Shown here: in pieces, positions 13,001 through 26,895 of the stretch
Layout of the letters: the number at the start of each line of letters is the position of its first letter
Numbering within the stretch: position 1 is the first letter of the stretch
Assembly (NCBI RefSeq): GCF_014851395.1
Contig: NW_024041150.1
Location: 1,426,001-1,490,000, forward strand
DNA length: 64,000 bases
From: Micropterus salmoides
Taxonomy: Eukaryota > Chordata > Actinopteri > Centrarchiformes > Centrarchidae
Reading direction: 5' to 3'
Translations under genes and position numbers: made by a program
Notes under the pieces: generated by a model
Told to the model about the DNA's origin: nothing
Database searches by the model: none
What the model saw: the letters and a program-made list of their open reading frames with translations, nothing else

Positions 13001-16000
13001 GCTGTGTGACGTGTTATTTTGAGGGGACAACAAATTTACACTGTTATACAAGCTGTACACTCACTACTTTACATTGTAGTAAAGCGTAATTTCTTCAGCG
13101 TTGTCAGATGAAAAGATGTAATGAAATATTTATAAAAATGTGAGGGATGTACTCACTTTTGTGAGATACTGTATGTAGGTTAGATATTTGTTTATAGGGA
13201 CAATAGTAGCCACTTGTGAAGAAAGTCTTGCTTCTCATCCCAACAAGCACTCTTTTTAGACAACAGTTTAATCCTTAAATATTTTCTAAGTATTCTGGTA
13301 GAGAACAAGTACAATAATGCTGACAAATGCAGAAGAATGAGTGAAAAGTCCCCATGTTGCCAGCAGGCAGTCCAGGCCATCAGCCAGCTCTTAGCAGGTT
13401 GTAGTGGTTCTCTAGTGGTTCTGTTGCTAATCACATGAAACCCTCCTTTCTTTGAGGTATTTTTTCCTCCTTCTTGCAGCCGTAAATCCCTCCTTGTGAA
13501 ACAAAAGGGAGAGCTCACACTGTGTAATTCATCTCAGTTGAGTGAGCAAGTACAGGGGACTCTGAAAGGTTTGCTAAAAAGGTGCCACGGGGGGGGGGGG
13601 TTGAATATTTCATCCCATTAATAATTATTCTATCATAATTAGCAGCCGCAATTAGTTTTCAGATGTAGGTTTTCCCCGGCCCAGTACGATCTCTCACAGG
13701 TTCCCCTGCCATATGTCGGTCAATGTGGGGGGGACCTTTTCAGAAGCTCAGCTCTTAATTTTTTACCCGGAGTGGAAAAACGATGCTGGAGGCGAGAGGT
13801 CTGTTCTGGTATCCAAGCCACAGCTCCATTACTCCTCCCTGCCCACCACTGATTCTCAGCATATCCCCATGCGCTGTCCCTTCATTCACCGCGTCCCTCC
13901 TTCCATCCATCCTTCCATCTGGCCCCACCCCACCCAAACCCTGCCAGCCAGCTTATTGCACTAGCCACCACCAGCACTAACGGACAATGCCACGCCATGT
14001 AAATGACTTAATCAGTAATAAATCTGTTTTTTCTGTGATGCTAAGCAATTTGGCAGCCAATTCTGTTCTTTACTTCTGAAAGTAAAACATTTACTAATAG
14101 CTGAGTAAGTTGAATCTTGCTGTTGAGACGCTGCAATGGTGTGGCTATATGTACAAACATTAAGCTAGGTTTCTTAGTATATATAATAAAAGCAATTCTG
14201 ATCAATCATTTTGGAGGTTTTGCATGTTTTAGCCCATTAATTAAAACTCATGTTTTACTTACTGTACATTACTGCCAACCATTATCAAAAGCATAGGTTT
14301 TGACATTGAATGTATTCGTCAATGTGTTAATTGCCTTTTATCTCTTTGTCAAAGTCATCTCGCCGTCACCTGTAATGTAAATCTGAGAACAGACAGTGAG
14401 GAAACGTTTATTTTGTTGCCTTCAAGTGCTTGTGGGAATTTCTGATATCTAACAAGGAATAGTCTCCCATTGTACAGCAATGACGTCCACAACACTTATA
14501 GTGAGATTTTGGTAGTTTTTTGCATTAAAAAAAGTCACTGTTGATAGCTTACCCACAAGTCTTGGATGTTGAGCTTCCTACAATCACATGGAACGCACCA
14601 ACAAGTAAGTAAATAAATCAGTTAAATTTATTACTTTTCTAGAGCAACAATGACAAAGTGCTATACAAATGAATAAAGAGAGCACAGATCTACAAATATA
14701 TGCTCAAATTATCACTCAGGCCTGTCAGTACAAGAAAGCTCTTTCAGACGTCACCTTTTAGTTTGGGCTAAAACATGGAAAACACTTGTACAGTCCTTTC
14801 AGTCAGCATACTAATGTTATGTAGTAACCGGACAGTGTTTTTCACTCTGCAGTTCCCCGGCGTGAGTCACAGGGTAACTACATTTTAGTGGCCAATGTAG
14901 AGACTAGTCTGTTGTGTAGGGTGAGGCTAGTGGTGTGTTGTCATCCGAAGAGCACTGTGTTAGCAAAACAACAAGGCCTGTGCTAGTGCAACTGCATGAA
15001 TTTCACAGTCACATCTTGATTCCTTGTTTCTCATTTAACATAGTTTAAATCCAGCCTGCCTCTCACACACCTGAACAGATTTTCTTCGGCCTGTAGCTGT
15101 TGAGTAAACGCACAGTTGCGTTGACAGTGAGCATTGCTTGCTGTTTCGGGTGGGCATCCGGTCAGGTGTGAGAGAAGTGGGCGAAAGGAAACAAGCTGAG
15201 ACTCAAGGTCCAGTCTGTGTCATTGATGGGTATTGAAATCATGTTGGTGTTGTATGTTTTCCTGTGTCAAGTGTCCCAAGTGTTTTGTGTGCGAGACCCT
15301 GCAGTAGTGGGTGTGCTTCAGACCCAGCTCTACAAGAGATCAGCATGCCTGTTTCTGGGGTTTTAGTGAGTTAAATAGCTTCAGGTAACAGACTGAACAG
15401 CAAAACTGAACTGTGTTTTGGCTGGGTAGCTAGCATGATGTGTATTGTTTAGTTGATTTTGGTTGATTTAGTTGATTTAAACCTATTTAATGCTCCATTT
15501 TGCATCCCATGTTGAAGTATAGCACATGCAAAGTGGTCATCAGTGTTTACTTTATATTTGCAGTTAAACCAGCAACATCCGTAGTAGCTCTGATGTGATT
15601 CTGTAGTGGTACCTGTAAATTTAAAGAGTGATGAAACTTTAAATCCTTAATGGCAGAAAAATGATTTTTGTTGGTTGAAGGTCTCCTAGTCTGTTGCACT
15701 GACCACACCCATTGTCAGCAGTGCGGTGTTTTGCAAAATGTGAATGCTGTGCAGCGTTTTATCAGTTGTGCGAGTGTTAATTGTAACTGCTACATGTCAA
15801 CAAAAGCAGGATTTTTACAGCTTGTGTTGCATTACTTTTTAATTCACGGGTTGTCAGTTACTGTGCTTGTGTGAACCAGCATGTGTTGCTGTTTTTTGTG
15901 GTTTCATTTTGTACTGGCTGATGCTGGAAATGTTTCAGCGCCATGCAAACCGAAATCCAGGTTCATGGTTGTGGCGCTTTTCAAGCCTGTTAGTTCATTA

Positions 16001-19000
16001 GCTGTGATGTGTTATTGCGGGTAGACGCAGTTTTGTGTTGTAGATTTTAATTTTGGTAACTTCATGTTATTTTTTTTATGGCTTTTCTAAATGTGTGCTT
16101 CCACTTTCTAAACTTGAACCTTAACCACGAGGAACTGAATCCTCAGAACGGTCAAATGCTCTGACCTCTTCTAGGATCGTTCCTCCGTGTTGGCAGCCAA
16201 CAAACTTTATACATTCACTCTGTTTATGGCACATGCATGGACCACATCGTCCTCACCATTCACTACTACACTACCCATAATGCATGAGTGCTGTTGCTTC
16301 CTGTCAGAGTCAGGGCAGTCGGGCAGATACAGCAACACCTGTAGAGGAAAAGATGATAATATTAAGAAGAAAAGGTCATCTCTGCAGGTGTAGTTAAATT
16401 ATTATTAAGCTCAGGAAACATTCAGAGGAAGGGCCTTCTCTTTCTGATCTCTCTTTCCTTACTCTGCCAATTCTCTTGAGTCATTTCTCAGTTGACCTCT
16501 CTGTGTGCCCCCTTTTTTATTTATTTATGTTCTCAATCTTTCTCCCCTCTGTGTTTCTCTTTCTCTTCTCTGTTTCATTCACTCCCTTCTTCATTCTTAC
16601 CCCTCCATCACTCTGCCTGTCTCATGCAGTGTTACTAACCAGTGATGGCTGAGAGACGTAGTTGGACTGAGACCCTGTCATTACCTGGGACTCTCTCAGT
16701 GGTTCTCATCCTGTAGGTGTTGTGGATAACTTTTTTTGGAAAAGCATAACTTCTTATTGCTGGCAAGGTTGACGTTTCTAGGTGATTAAAAATTAAGCAC
16801 GCTTAATTATTAGATGCTTTAACATTCAAATCCAGGTGATCATAATGAGGGGCAGCAAATACTAACTGCTAATAAGAAGTAGAGCTGCAGTGATTTAGTC
16901 AATTAATCGATTAGTTGTCAACTATTATTAGTGCCAACTATTTTGATAATTGATTAATCTTTTTGAGTAAATGTATTTTTAAAGAAAACGTGTCCAAATT
17001 CGCTGATTTCGGCTTCTCAAATGTAAATAATTTCTGCCTTTTTTTTTGTCCTTGATGATGGTAAACTGAATGTCTTTGGGTTGTGAACAAAACAAGACAT
17101 TTGAGAACGAGAACGTCACCTTGGGCTTTTATTAAACACGTTTTCAGACATTTAATAGATCAAACAACTAATCGATAATGAAAAGTATTATTTTGTATTG
17201 AAAAATTCAGTATCTAGGCACAGTTCTCCACAGCTCAGCAGTTGAGAACCACTGGTCAGCTCAGGCTCTTGCTCACTCTTCTTACAGTCGAATCTGGTTT
17301 ATCCAAACATGAAAACCACAGACGTCCAAAGTTAAATTCAGCAAAGTGGAAATCTACCCTGCTGATTGTAAAAACATTTTGGAATCTCCTTGTTGATGTG
17401 TGACTAATTAGACTGCACACGTCGCATGCATCAAGTGTGTGTGTCAGTTTTCACGTCTTGAACATCCCTCTGGTCTGGAAACGTCACTAAATGTCAGTGG
17501 TGTCAGTATTTCAATCACCAGAACCCAGGATAAACCAGATTTCACTGTAAGCACTAAATGTTTACCTGGTGATGACCAGCCATCTAACATGCCTGACCAC
17601 GAGGAAATAAAATGTTAGAATAATAGAAATAAATTCAGAATAAGGTGTTTCAGTAGCAGCAGTGTATGTTTTGTTTTGTCTCTCCTCACCTCTTCTTCTC
17701 CTCTCCTTTTCCAGGCATGTGGCGATCCCAAGGCTAAGCCCTCGTATCTTGTTGATAAGAATTTGGAGTCTGCGGTTAAATTTATTGTCAGGAAGTTTCC
17801 TGCTGTGGAGACACGCAATAATAACGTAAGTACGCCTGCATGTATGTCTGTGGTGTGTTTGTATGGTAGAGAGGGGAAGAGAATTAATGTCTGTTCATCG
17901 GTATTACTGATTTAGCTTCAGGAGAGTAACTGCGCGTACTCGCATGCCGATAACTTCATATCTTTAATGTACACTATAGGTTTATTGTTCTGCACCTAGT
18001 ACTGGGAAAATTGTCGAATTTGAACCTTTTTTTAATTTATTTTTATGTAACCTTTATTTAACCAGGCAAGTTAATAAGAACAAATAAATAAAAAATACGG
18101 TTACACACGGTAGCTCCACTTTAATCTTGAGAAGCTGCAGAGCTGCAGTCTTTATTCATTCAACTTACACTGTAAATTTCCAGCTAAACTGAGGCTTTTT
18201 GAAGACCCTTTTCTCTCTATCGCCTGTGATTCACCAGTCTAATGCAGAGTTTAGTGTGCACGCTGTGCTGCCAACAACTGCATTCACGTCGCAGTTCCTC
18301 GCGGGTTTATTTCAAGTAGTCAGCTATTTAAAAAACGATATAATATTCTTTCTGCGGTTAATCACCGGTGATAAATTATCAGAAGGTCCCGCAAGGTGCG
18401 GACAACTCTGCACAACACCAGTGAAGCTGGGGCTCCGTCTCTTCAGCAAGTGTTCCTCTTCTGTCACTACACACATACACGCTACACCTACACATGCGCA
18501 CTGACCACCCAGGGTTAGGGTTACAATTCTGGATTTATTTACGCACTTTTAAAAACATTTATTGAAAGTTTTTCAAATTCTTTTAACGTGTTTATTTACC
18601 GCATTAAACGTTGAAAAATATATTGTAATAGGCTGTATATTAACTTATTGGGAGAAACCTGGTAGTTCTATGTAAAATCAAATGTTAAGCACCCCCATGT
18701 CGTCAAAATTGCATGATCCTCGTTTCGCTGCGAAGCTTCGACTGTGAGATTGACAGTCGAATCAGGCTCCGCCCACCAAAGCATCAAATCTTCTACTGTC
18801 GGGGGTCAGCCCTACAATTAACCATCAGGTTTCTTCAACTTTCACTCAAGAGCAAAAATCAGCCTTTAAATTCGAAAGAAATAGCGCTTTGATACTTATT
18901 TTGATAATTATTTTTGGCCATATTGTCCAGCCCTACTACAAACACAATGTTATTATGTAATAGTTTGTCATTCGTTCATTCATTCATATCAATAAATATC

Positions 19001-22000
19001 CATTATTATTTAATAAATTTTTTAAATATCACAAATAATCTCAAACCACCATCACCACTCTTTATATTATCACATTTAAAATCTGTTGATTTATTTTATT
19101 TTTTTTACAGATTTGACAGAAATGTTAATTAGCTGATTAGATTAGCACTAGTAGACTAGTAAAAATTCAAGTGACAGAACATGAAATGTGTTTGCTCTAC
19201 TGGCAGATTCTCTTAATTAAACGCACTGATTTGTTTTGCAGTGAACAGCCATGTAAACGGCAGTTTGATGTCCCTGGACTGTTTGTCGTGTGTACTGTGA
19301 TTATAGTTTTACGTAGCACGGGGGAATCTTGTAACTAAATTTGTGTGTGTGTGAGACCAGGTATGTTGAATGAACTAAACTGAGACATTGCTCATCAAAT
19401 ATGTCTTTCAGCTTTACCTGTTAGCTTAGCTCGTAGCTTCTTGCCTATATGTTTATGTGAAAGCATCATTTAACAAACAGCTGTGTGTGTGTGTGTGTGT
19501 GTGTGTGTTTTAGTGTGTGTCTAGCTAACTGCTTTATTCAGTATAACTGTGCAAAAAAGTGTCTCTTACGTTGTTTTCTGCTTTGTTTCTGTGTTTGTTT
19601 GTGTTTTGCATGGTAATCTTGGCTTATTCCGGACTTGTGCTTTTTGGTAAGTTTTTTTGTATCTAAGTTTCTGTAACTTTTGTATTTTAGTTGACGTATC
19701 TAAGTTTTTTTTTTTTTTTCCTGGAGTGTGTTTTACTTTGCTCTGCTTCCTCTCCTCTCTGCTGGCAGCATTTTTACTTTTTATCCTTCATCCACTGAGT
19801 GACTGTGTGGCTGGTTAACTACCTGGTTTGCCGGCTGGCTGACTACTAGTTGGTTAGAAGGCTTGACGACTGACTGGCTGGTTGTTTGAGTGACTGGCTG
19901 ACTGCCTGCGCTAAGGAGTGTTATGGAGCGGATATACAAATTTATCAGTTGACTGTAAATTTCTCCTTAATGTCTGCCTCTGTCAGTTGGCAGTGACGAG
20001 ACATCTAGTCACCCATACAAAGATTAAAAATAATAATAACAATCGTTCCAAATTCAGTTTTGCTTGTTTTTCGGTCGAGGTTTCAACTCCTTGGTGCAGC
20101 AGCCGTGTCACACACTCTTCTTACACTTTCCCACTTTATCTTTTACAGTTGCACTGGTTACATTTACAGTTCTGACCTGAAACACCACACAGCTTTGGGG
20201 GCGGAGTTAAATATACATACGGGATGCTTCAGTCATTTCTGACATGTAAACAGAAGCTGCTTCTCACTATCTAAAAATAGAGCTTTCACATTGTTTTTTT
20301 TTTTTTACCCATATATTCCAGCTTGTTAAAAAGATTGAGACAATCTTTTCAAGCTGAACTTATTTTCAAGTTTGGGTTTTGAAAACACATTGCATCCACA
20401 GCTTCACTTTTCCAGACTTCAACAAGTGAAGAAAAAAGGTTTTTCTCTTGTTCTTCATTCACTTTGTTCTCACTTCTGTGTTTAAACTCTGACTTGTAGA
20501 AAATGCAATCAAAGTTATTAGGTAGACCGTCTGGCTTTTCTTCGATTTTACTTTGGTCAAACATTTCTATAATCTTGTACGTTCTTTACAGCTAGGAAGT
20601 CGAACTTCAAACACAACCTACTTTTGTAAAGTCTGTTCACCCCAGACTTTTATTCTGAGTCTGTTTCCAAACATAAAATAATTAAAATTAAACGAGCGCA
20701 ATAATGCAATAAATCTGAAATAAACATAATGATACATAAGATGAAACATGAATAATGCTCATTGCTTCATCCCACACTAACTATATTCGTTATATATAAC
20801 GTGTTATATATAAAAGAAAATGTTCTACCAAAGTAAAATGCCTTTTTAAAGTGGGATCTTAAATCTTTCATTTTATCTAGTCATCTGTGTTTCTTTTTGT
20901 TTGTATTAATGAAAGAAAGTTTAGCCGGCTCCAGTATCACTGAATTATTCAGCAACAGCATCTAAGTTTTATCAGCTGGCTGTTAATTTAGTCAAAATGA
21001 AGAGAAACTGTAATTAATTTGAACAAGACCATAAACTGTATTGATCCCTGAAGGGAAACTGGGTAATTTGATTTTTTTTTAAAGATATAGAAGTTAACCG
21101 ATATGCAGATATTTCTCAATCCAGTTTTAAAAATGTGGAAGAAAATAGTTTCCAGAACTGTGTTGAACCCAGTCACACCCTGTGTTAAATCTGCTTTGAG
21201 TCCTATCATTATAACTACTTTTCAAGAGGATAAAGCTTTGAGATGATACATTTGATGCACTATTCACATATTTTATTGATTAGTTAATAATTGTAACATC
21301 TGTGTGAAGCATTTCTGCTTCCCAGATTCAAACCTCACTGAGTAAACAGGACAGTCAGGTGGCTTGTATTAAGAGTGATTTGTAAGATCAGCCTTAAAGC
21401 AGTAATACTTAAAGAGAAGTTTTTAGTACTTTAGTTAGAGTAAACAGGTTTCACTGACATATAAGTTTATATATGCTGTTTTTGTAACTGTGTACTCTGC
21501 CGTGTTTACAGCAACAGCTGGCTCAGCTGCAGAAGGAAAAGTCAGAGATTCTGAAGAACCTGGCTCTCTACTATTTTACCTTCGTAGATGTCATGGAATT
21601 CAAGGTAGGAAAACACAAACACACACACAGGCTGTATACTGTGAAGGATTTTATGGTGGTGATTCTAATAAAGGTGTTTATATTGACTCCTTTATCAACA
21701 GGACCACGTGTGTGAGCTGCTGAACACCATTGACGTCTGCCAGGTCTTCTTTGATATCGTAAGTGCAATAATACCCAAACGAGACATTAACAAATGCTCT
21801 CAGTGGTCACTGTATTATATATATTATGTAATAATTTATAATACGACAGCTCAGCCATAAATACTACCTTTACAAAGCTAATAATGTTCAGCGTCTATTG
21901 ACCCTGTCGGAGAGGAATTCATTTCACTGTATGTTAAACTGGACTGAATTGTATTGAGATGTGTGGTTTTATTGCAAAGGAAAACAAAACTGCACATTTT

Positions 22001-23731
22001 AATATACCCATGTAAATCAAGTCAGGGAGAATGTGTTATTTTAGAGGTACCATGAAGTTTATTTTGTTTAAACCATGAAGGTCTTAAAGAAATCCTTCAC
22101 GGTATAATTTTCAGTATTCGTCTCCACTACTTGCTCTAACCTGCTGCTGTCATAAAGAGTCCTGCTGACCTTTTCTTTTTATCTCTTATCTCTTTTCTCT
22201 CATATTTGATCATTATAGACCGAAGGGGATATTAAGGAATATTTACACACGGTTCTCATCTTTGCTGTGCTTAATATTGGCTGTCTGTGACATTTACCTA
22301 ATGCTTATTAAACTCTCATTGACTACGTTTACATGCACACCAATTTTCTACTGTTATTCCAAATTTGATACGGGTCGAATAAACAGCATTTTCCAATTAG
22401 TTATTTCTAATTAGGCCTTAGTCTTATGCAGAATTATGCTGGTCAGCTCACAGCCTCTTGCCTGTTTACAGTCAGGTCTGAGTGTTGTAAAGAAACCAAC
22501 TAGCCAGCAGTTTGCAAGGCTGGTGTAGAGATGCATGAACAAAAGAAAAGCCCGCAATTCTGGGTAGAACCACAATAATAATGTTAATAATAATCTTTAT
22601 TTATGGAGCACTTTTTAAAATTCATGTTACAAAGTGCTTCACAGAGGCAGCAAAATAAAACAACAAGTCGTAAAACCAGGTTTTTTTAAAGAAAACAGAT
22701 CAAATCAATTTTAAGGAATTAAAATAAATACGGATGGATGAAAATTGAAAGTCAGGTAAAATCAGGAAACGCTCTCCAATAAAAGGCCTCGGGGCCCTGA
22801 GTGCAAACGCTCTGCCCCCTTTTTGTTTTCAGCCGGGCCTCTGGTACAAACAAAAGGCCTCTGCCCAAGGATCTCAGACTATGTGTCAGCGCGTACCGTA
22901 CTAAAAGGTCAGGGAGAGAGAGAGATGAGTGAGTCTGGAGTCGATCAATATATTTAGTTCAAAAAGGTAAAGTAAGGCTGTTGGAATTATCCAGGTGTGA
23001 TGAGAGGCTTGTAAAATGGTCCCTGTGTCATTAGAAGTTCAGATAGATCGAACAATGTATTGCTGAATGCAAACGGGGATATTAGTGTAATGTTTATTTT
23101 CATTACCCATGTTAACAGCTTAATAGGAATATTTTCTTTTTCGTGAATATTTTGTGCATGTAAACGTAGTCCGTGTCAATTTCTTCCACTGAAACTCAAA
23201 CTTGTTTCCTGTCAGACGGTGAACTTTGACCTGACTAAGAACTACCTGGACCTGGTTGTGACTTACACTACTCTGATGACAATACTGTCCCGCATAGAGG
23301 AGAGGAAAGCCATCATAGGACTGTACAACTACGCCCACGAGATGACACATGGAGCCAGGTGACCGAAACACACAGCCACGTAGATGCACAGCAGCACTTG
23401 TTTATTATATATACAAACACACTCACAAAGAATCACACATGCGGCTTAATATTTAATTTAATAAGTCAAGTGATGACCATGGTCTCTAAAGTAACTGTGG
23501 TACTGTGTTTGTTGTAGTGACCGGGAGTACCCCAGGTTGGGCCAGATGATCGTGGATTATGAGAACCCTTTGAAGAAGATGATGGAGGAGTTTGTTCCAC
23601 ATGGAAAGGTAGCAGAACTGTTAATATTCAGTGGTGGGCACACTTTCTTATGTCTTTGTGCTCTTTGAATTGTTTTCCTGCCTTCTTCTGTAAACACTTG
23701 ACTCATTTAAAGGGCACCAAGTGAACTTCTT

Positions 23732-23790
<59 letters not shown>

Positions 23791-26700
23791 CATTTAATCG
23801 GTTTTCTTTTACCAAGGCACAGTTGCCATAGCACCTCTAGTTCCACATTTAGATCTGTCAGTCATAATGGAACAATGTCCCGCTCTGTAACTGGCAGCTG
23901 AAATATCGACGTACAAGAGAAAATAAAGTAATGTGGAGAAAGTGCACTGATATTAATTTGTCATGTATTCGCTGTACTCCTCTGCTTTCCTCTCTCGTTT
24001 CTTGTCTTTTCTTCCTTTCTCTTTCTGTCTTTCCTCTCCTCCAGTCCCTGTCGGATGCTTTGATTAGTCTTCAGATGGTGTATCCCCGGAGGAATCTGTC
24101 CGCTGACCAGTGGAGAAACGCCCAGCTGCTCTCCCTCATCTCTGCTCCCTCCACCATGCTCAATCCTGCACAGTCCGACACTGTTAGTATGAAGACGACA
24201 ATGGCTAAAATAAATAAAAATCTTGATTTTTAATCATAGTGCCTTATCTAAAGGGGACGTTTTAAAATAAATTACTTTTATGTTTCAGAATTAAGTAATT
24301 TGTAATTCAAATGTTAAAAATTGAAAAACTAAAAGTCGTGGCAGCTTGAGCCTGCGTTGTACTGAGGAATTTTATGCATTCACCTGTGCTCCATACTTTG
24401 TTTGATTTAAATAGAAAAGTCAACTGTGATTTCATTCCTTTCTTGTCCTGTAGATGCCATGTGAATACCTGTCACTGGACACAATGGAGAAGTGGATTGT
24501 TTGTAAGTAGAAATACAGAGTCAGACCTTATATGTTTGTGTCAGGCCTTGTTTATTGAAAGTGGTTGCCCATTTATCCAATCACTGATAAATGTTTATTT
24601 CTGCTGCTGATTCATAGTCAGTCATGTATTCCTCTCTGTTCTCTCTGCAGTTGGCTTCATTCTGTGTCACGCGGTGCTGAACAGCGACGCAGCAGCATTG
24701 TCTTTGTGGAAGCTGGCTCTGCAGAGCTCCACCTGCCTCTGTTTGTTCAGGGACGAAGTCTTCCACATCCACAAGGCTGCAGAGGATCTGTTTGTGAACA
24801 TCCGAGGGTAAGAGGACGAACCGTTTTGTAATTGTTATTAAATTGCCAAAACGATGATAGGTTACAGCTTCTGAAATGTGAAGTTTTGTGGATTTTCTCA
24901 GTTTTATATCTTTGGCCAGACATCACTAGGGGCGCTGTAACATCTGTATTTTCTTACAGCCTTTCATTAAACAATACTCTCAGATAGCAGAAAACCACAG
25001 CCCCTCATAAGGTTTAATACAATTGCTCAGTAAATTTGTGCTCTTTTGACGCATCACCTTTCTGCCTGTGTGTTTTCCAGGTACAACAAACGCATCAATG
25101 ACATCAGAGAGTGCAAGGAACAGGCCCTCTCTCATGCGTACGTACACAGTCTTTGCACTAATCCTTTCATTGTATACCAGCTGGAAATTTCATCCAATGT
25201 TTCCTTTTTGTTCCTTACACACACACACCACCCACATTTTATGTTTATATTCCTGTTCTGTTTTCTGCATCGTTACAGCTCTGCTTCTAGTCTTTAGTCT
25301 CTCTCTGAGGGCACACAGAAACCTCACATCTTTTTCCAGTTTTATCCTCCCCTCCCCGTCTCATATCTGCTTTTATCCTCATTACTTATTCCGTCTTCCC
25401 CTTTCATCTTCATTCTCATTCTTCTGCCGTCACTATAATCTACTTTTGTCCTCTTGCAGGATTGTCCTGAAAGTGTCAAAATACCATTTAATCATTATGC
25501 TTGTGTGTGTTGATGCTCTGCTCTGACTTCCTCTGTCTGCCTGTGTCTCTGCAGAGGCACAATGCACAGAGAGAGACGCAAGTTTCTCCGATCAGCTCTG
25601 AAGGAGTTGGCTACAGTTTTAGCCGATCAGCCTGGACTACTAGGCCCCAAGGTAATACAAAATACCGCCTTAAACAGTAGAAAAACACACTAAATAACCG
25701 AAGATTCAGTTTAGAGTAGTTGGGCGGGCAGTACTAAACCAACATGGATAAGTTATACCTAAGGTTTCATCACCTTTTTAAAAAATAAGTAAGTAAAATA
25801 CCACTTTAAGTAGCTCTAGTTAGTTAATTGACTTAAAAATCACAATACATATATATAGCTTAACTTTAGATGATCAAATAATCGCACATAAACTGCCTTA
25901 AAATGCTAAAATACCACCTTAATACCTTTCAGTTCCTCAGCTTAGCTCACAAGGAGTTGGCTACCGTTTTAACTGACCAACACTGATCACTGAGACCCAC
26001 AATAATATGTTTGACCTTCATTGTATTCATTGTATTATTTAACCAGTGTAGAGATTTAAATCTATTTTTCAAGACAGACCAGGCCCGAGGGCAGCATAGA
26101 AACATTGTTACAGCAATAAATACATACAGAACAAGATAACTATCAAGTGCTGCTAAAGAGTGTAAACAATATCTGGTCAAATACCATCAAAACATTAAAA
26201 CTTTTTTTTGTTTGTTTGTTTAAATCAACTTAAATGTCCCTATATTATGACCCAGTACTCTGCTGTAAGTGTGAGATCCTGTGTGGTCTACTGGATCCTT
26301 TATGACACATACAGTACCATCTTAAAACAATACAATACTACCTTAAACAATGCTACACACTCAGCGTATTAGGACAGACATAATTTACCGCCTTTACAAA
26401 ATCCCTGTACGTTCCTCTAGCCATATGGCGCCCTCCAGAATGTATAACAGAATTTATTTGCTAAGCCTGACTGACTCTGTAAACATATTGCATGTTTAGT
26501 TCAGAGACTGGGAATGCGGTTGTTGCCAACTGCTCCTGGTAATTTATCTTGGAATGATTTATCTTGGGGACTTTCGTTTCCCTTCTTAAAATCCGTGTCT
26601 CTCTCTGCTTACCTAAACATTTCTCTATTTCTGTCTCTTTCGGTCCTGCTAGGCGTTATTTGTGTTCATGGCGTTGTCATTTGCCCGCGACGAGATCATC

Positions 26701-26852
26701 TGGCTGCTTCGACACGCCGACAACATCCAGAAGAAAAGCACAGATGACTTCATAGACAAGTACGCTCACGTACACATTTGCACAAATACATTTTTTACAC
26801 AAATGCACAGACATACAAACAAGTGCATGTTCGCACACAGTAACACAGTCAT

Positions 26853-26895
<43 letters not shown>

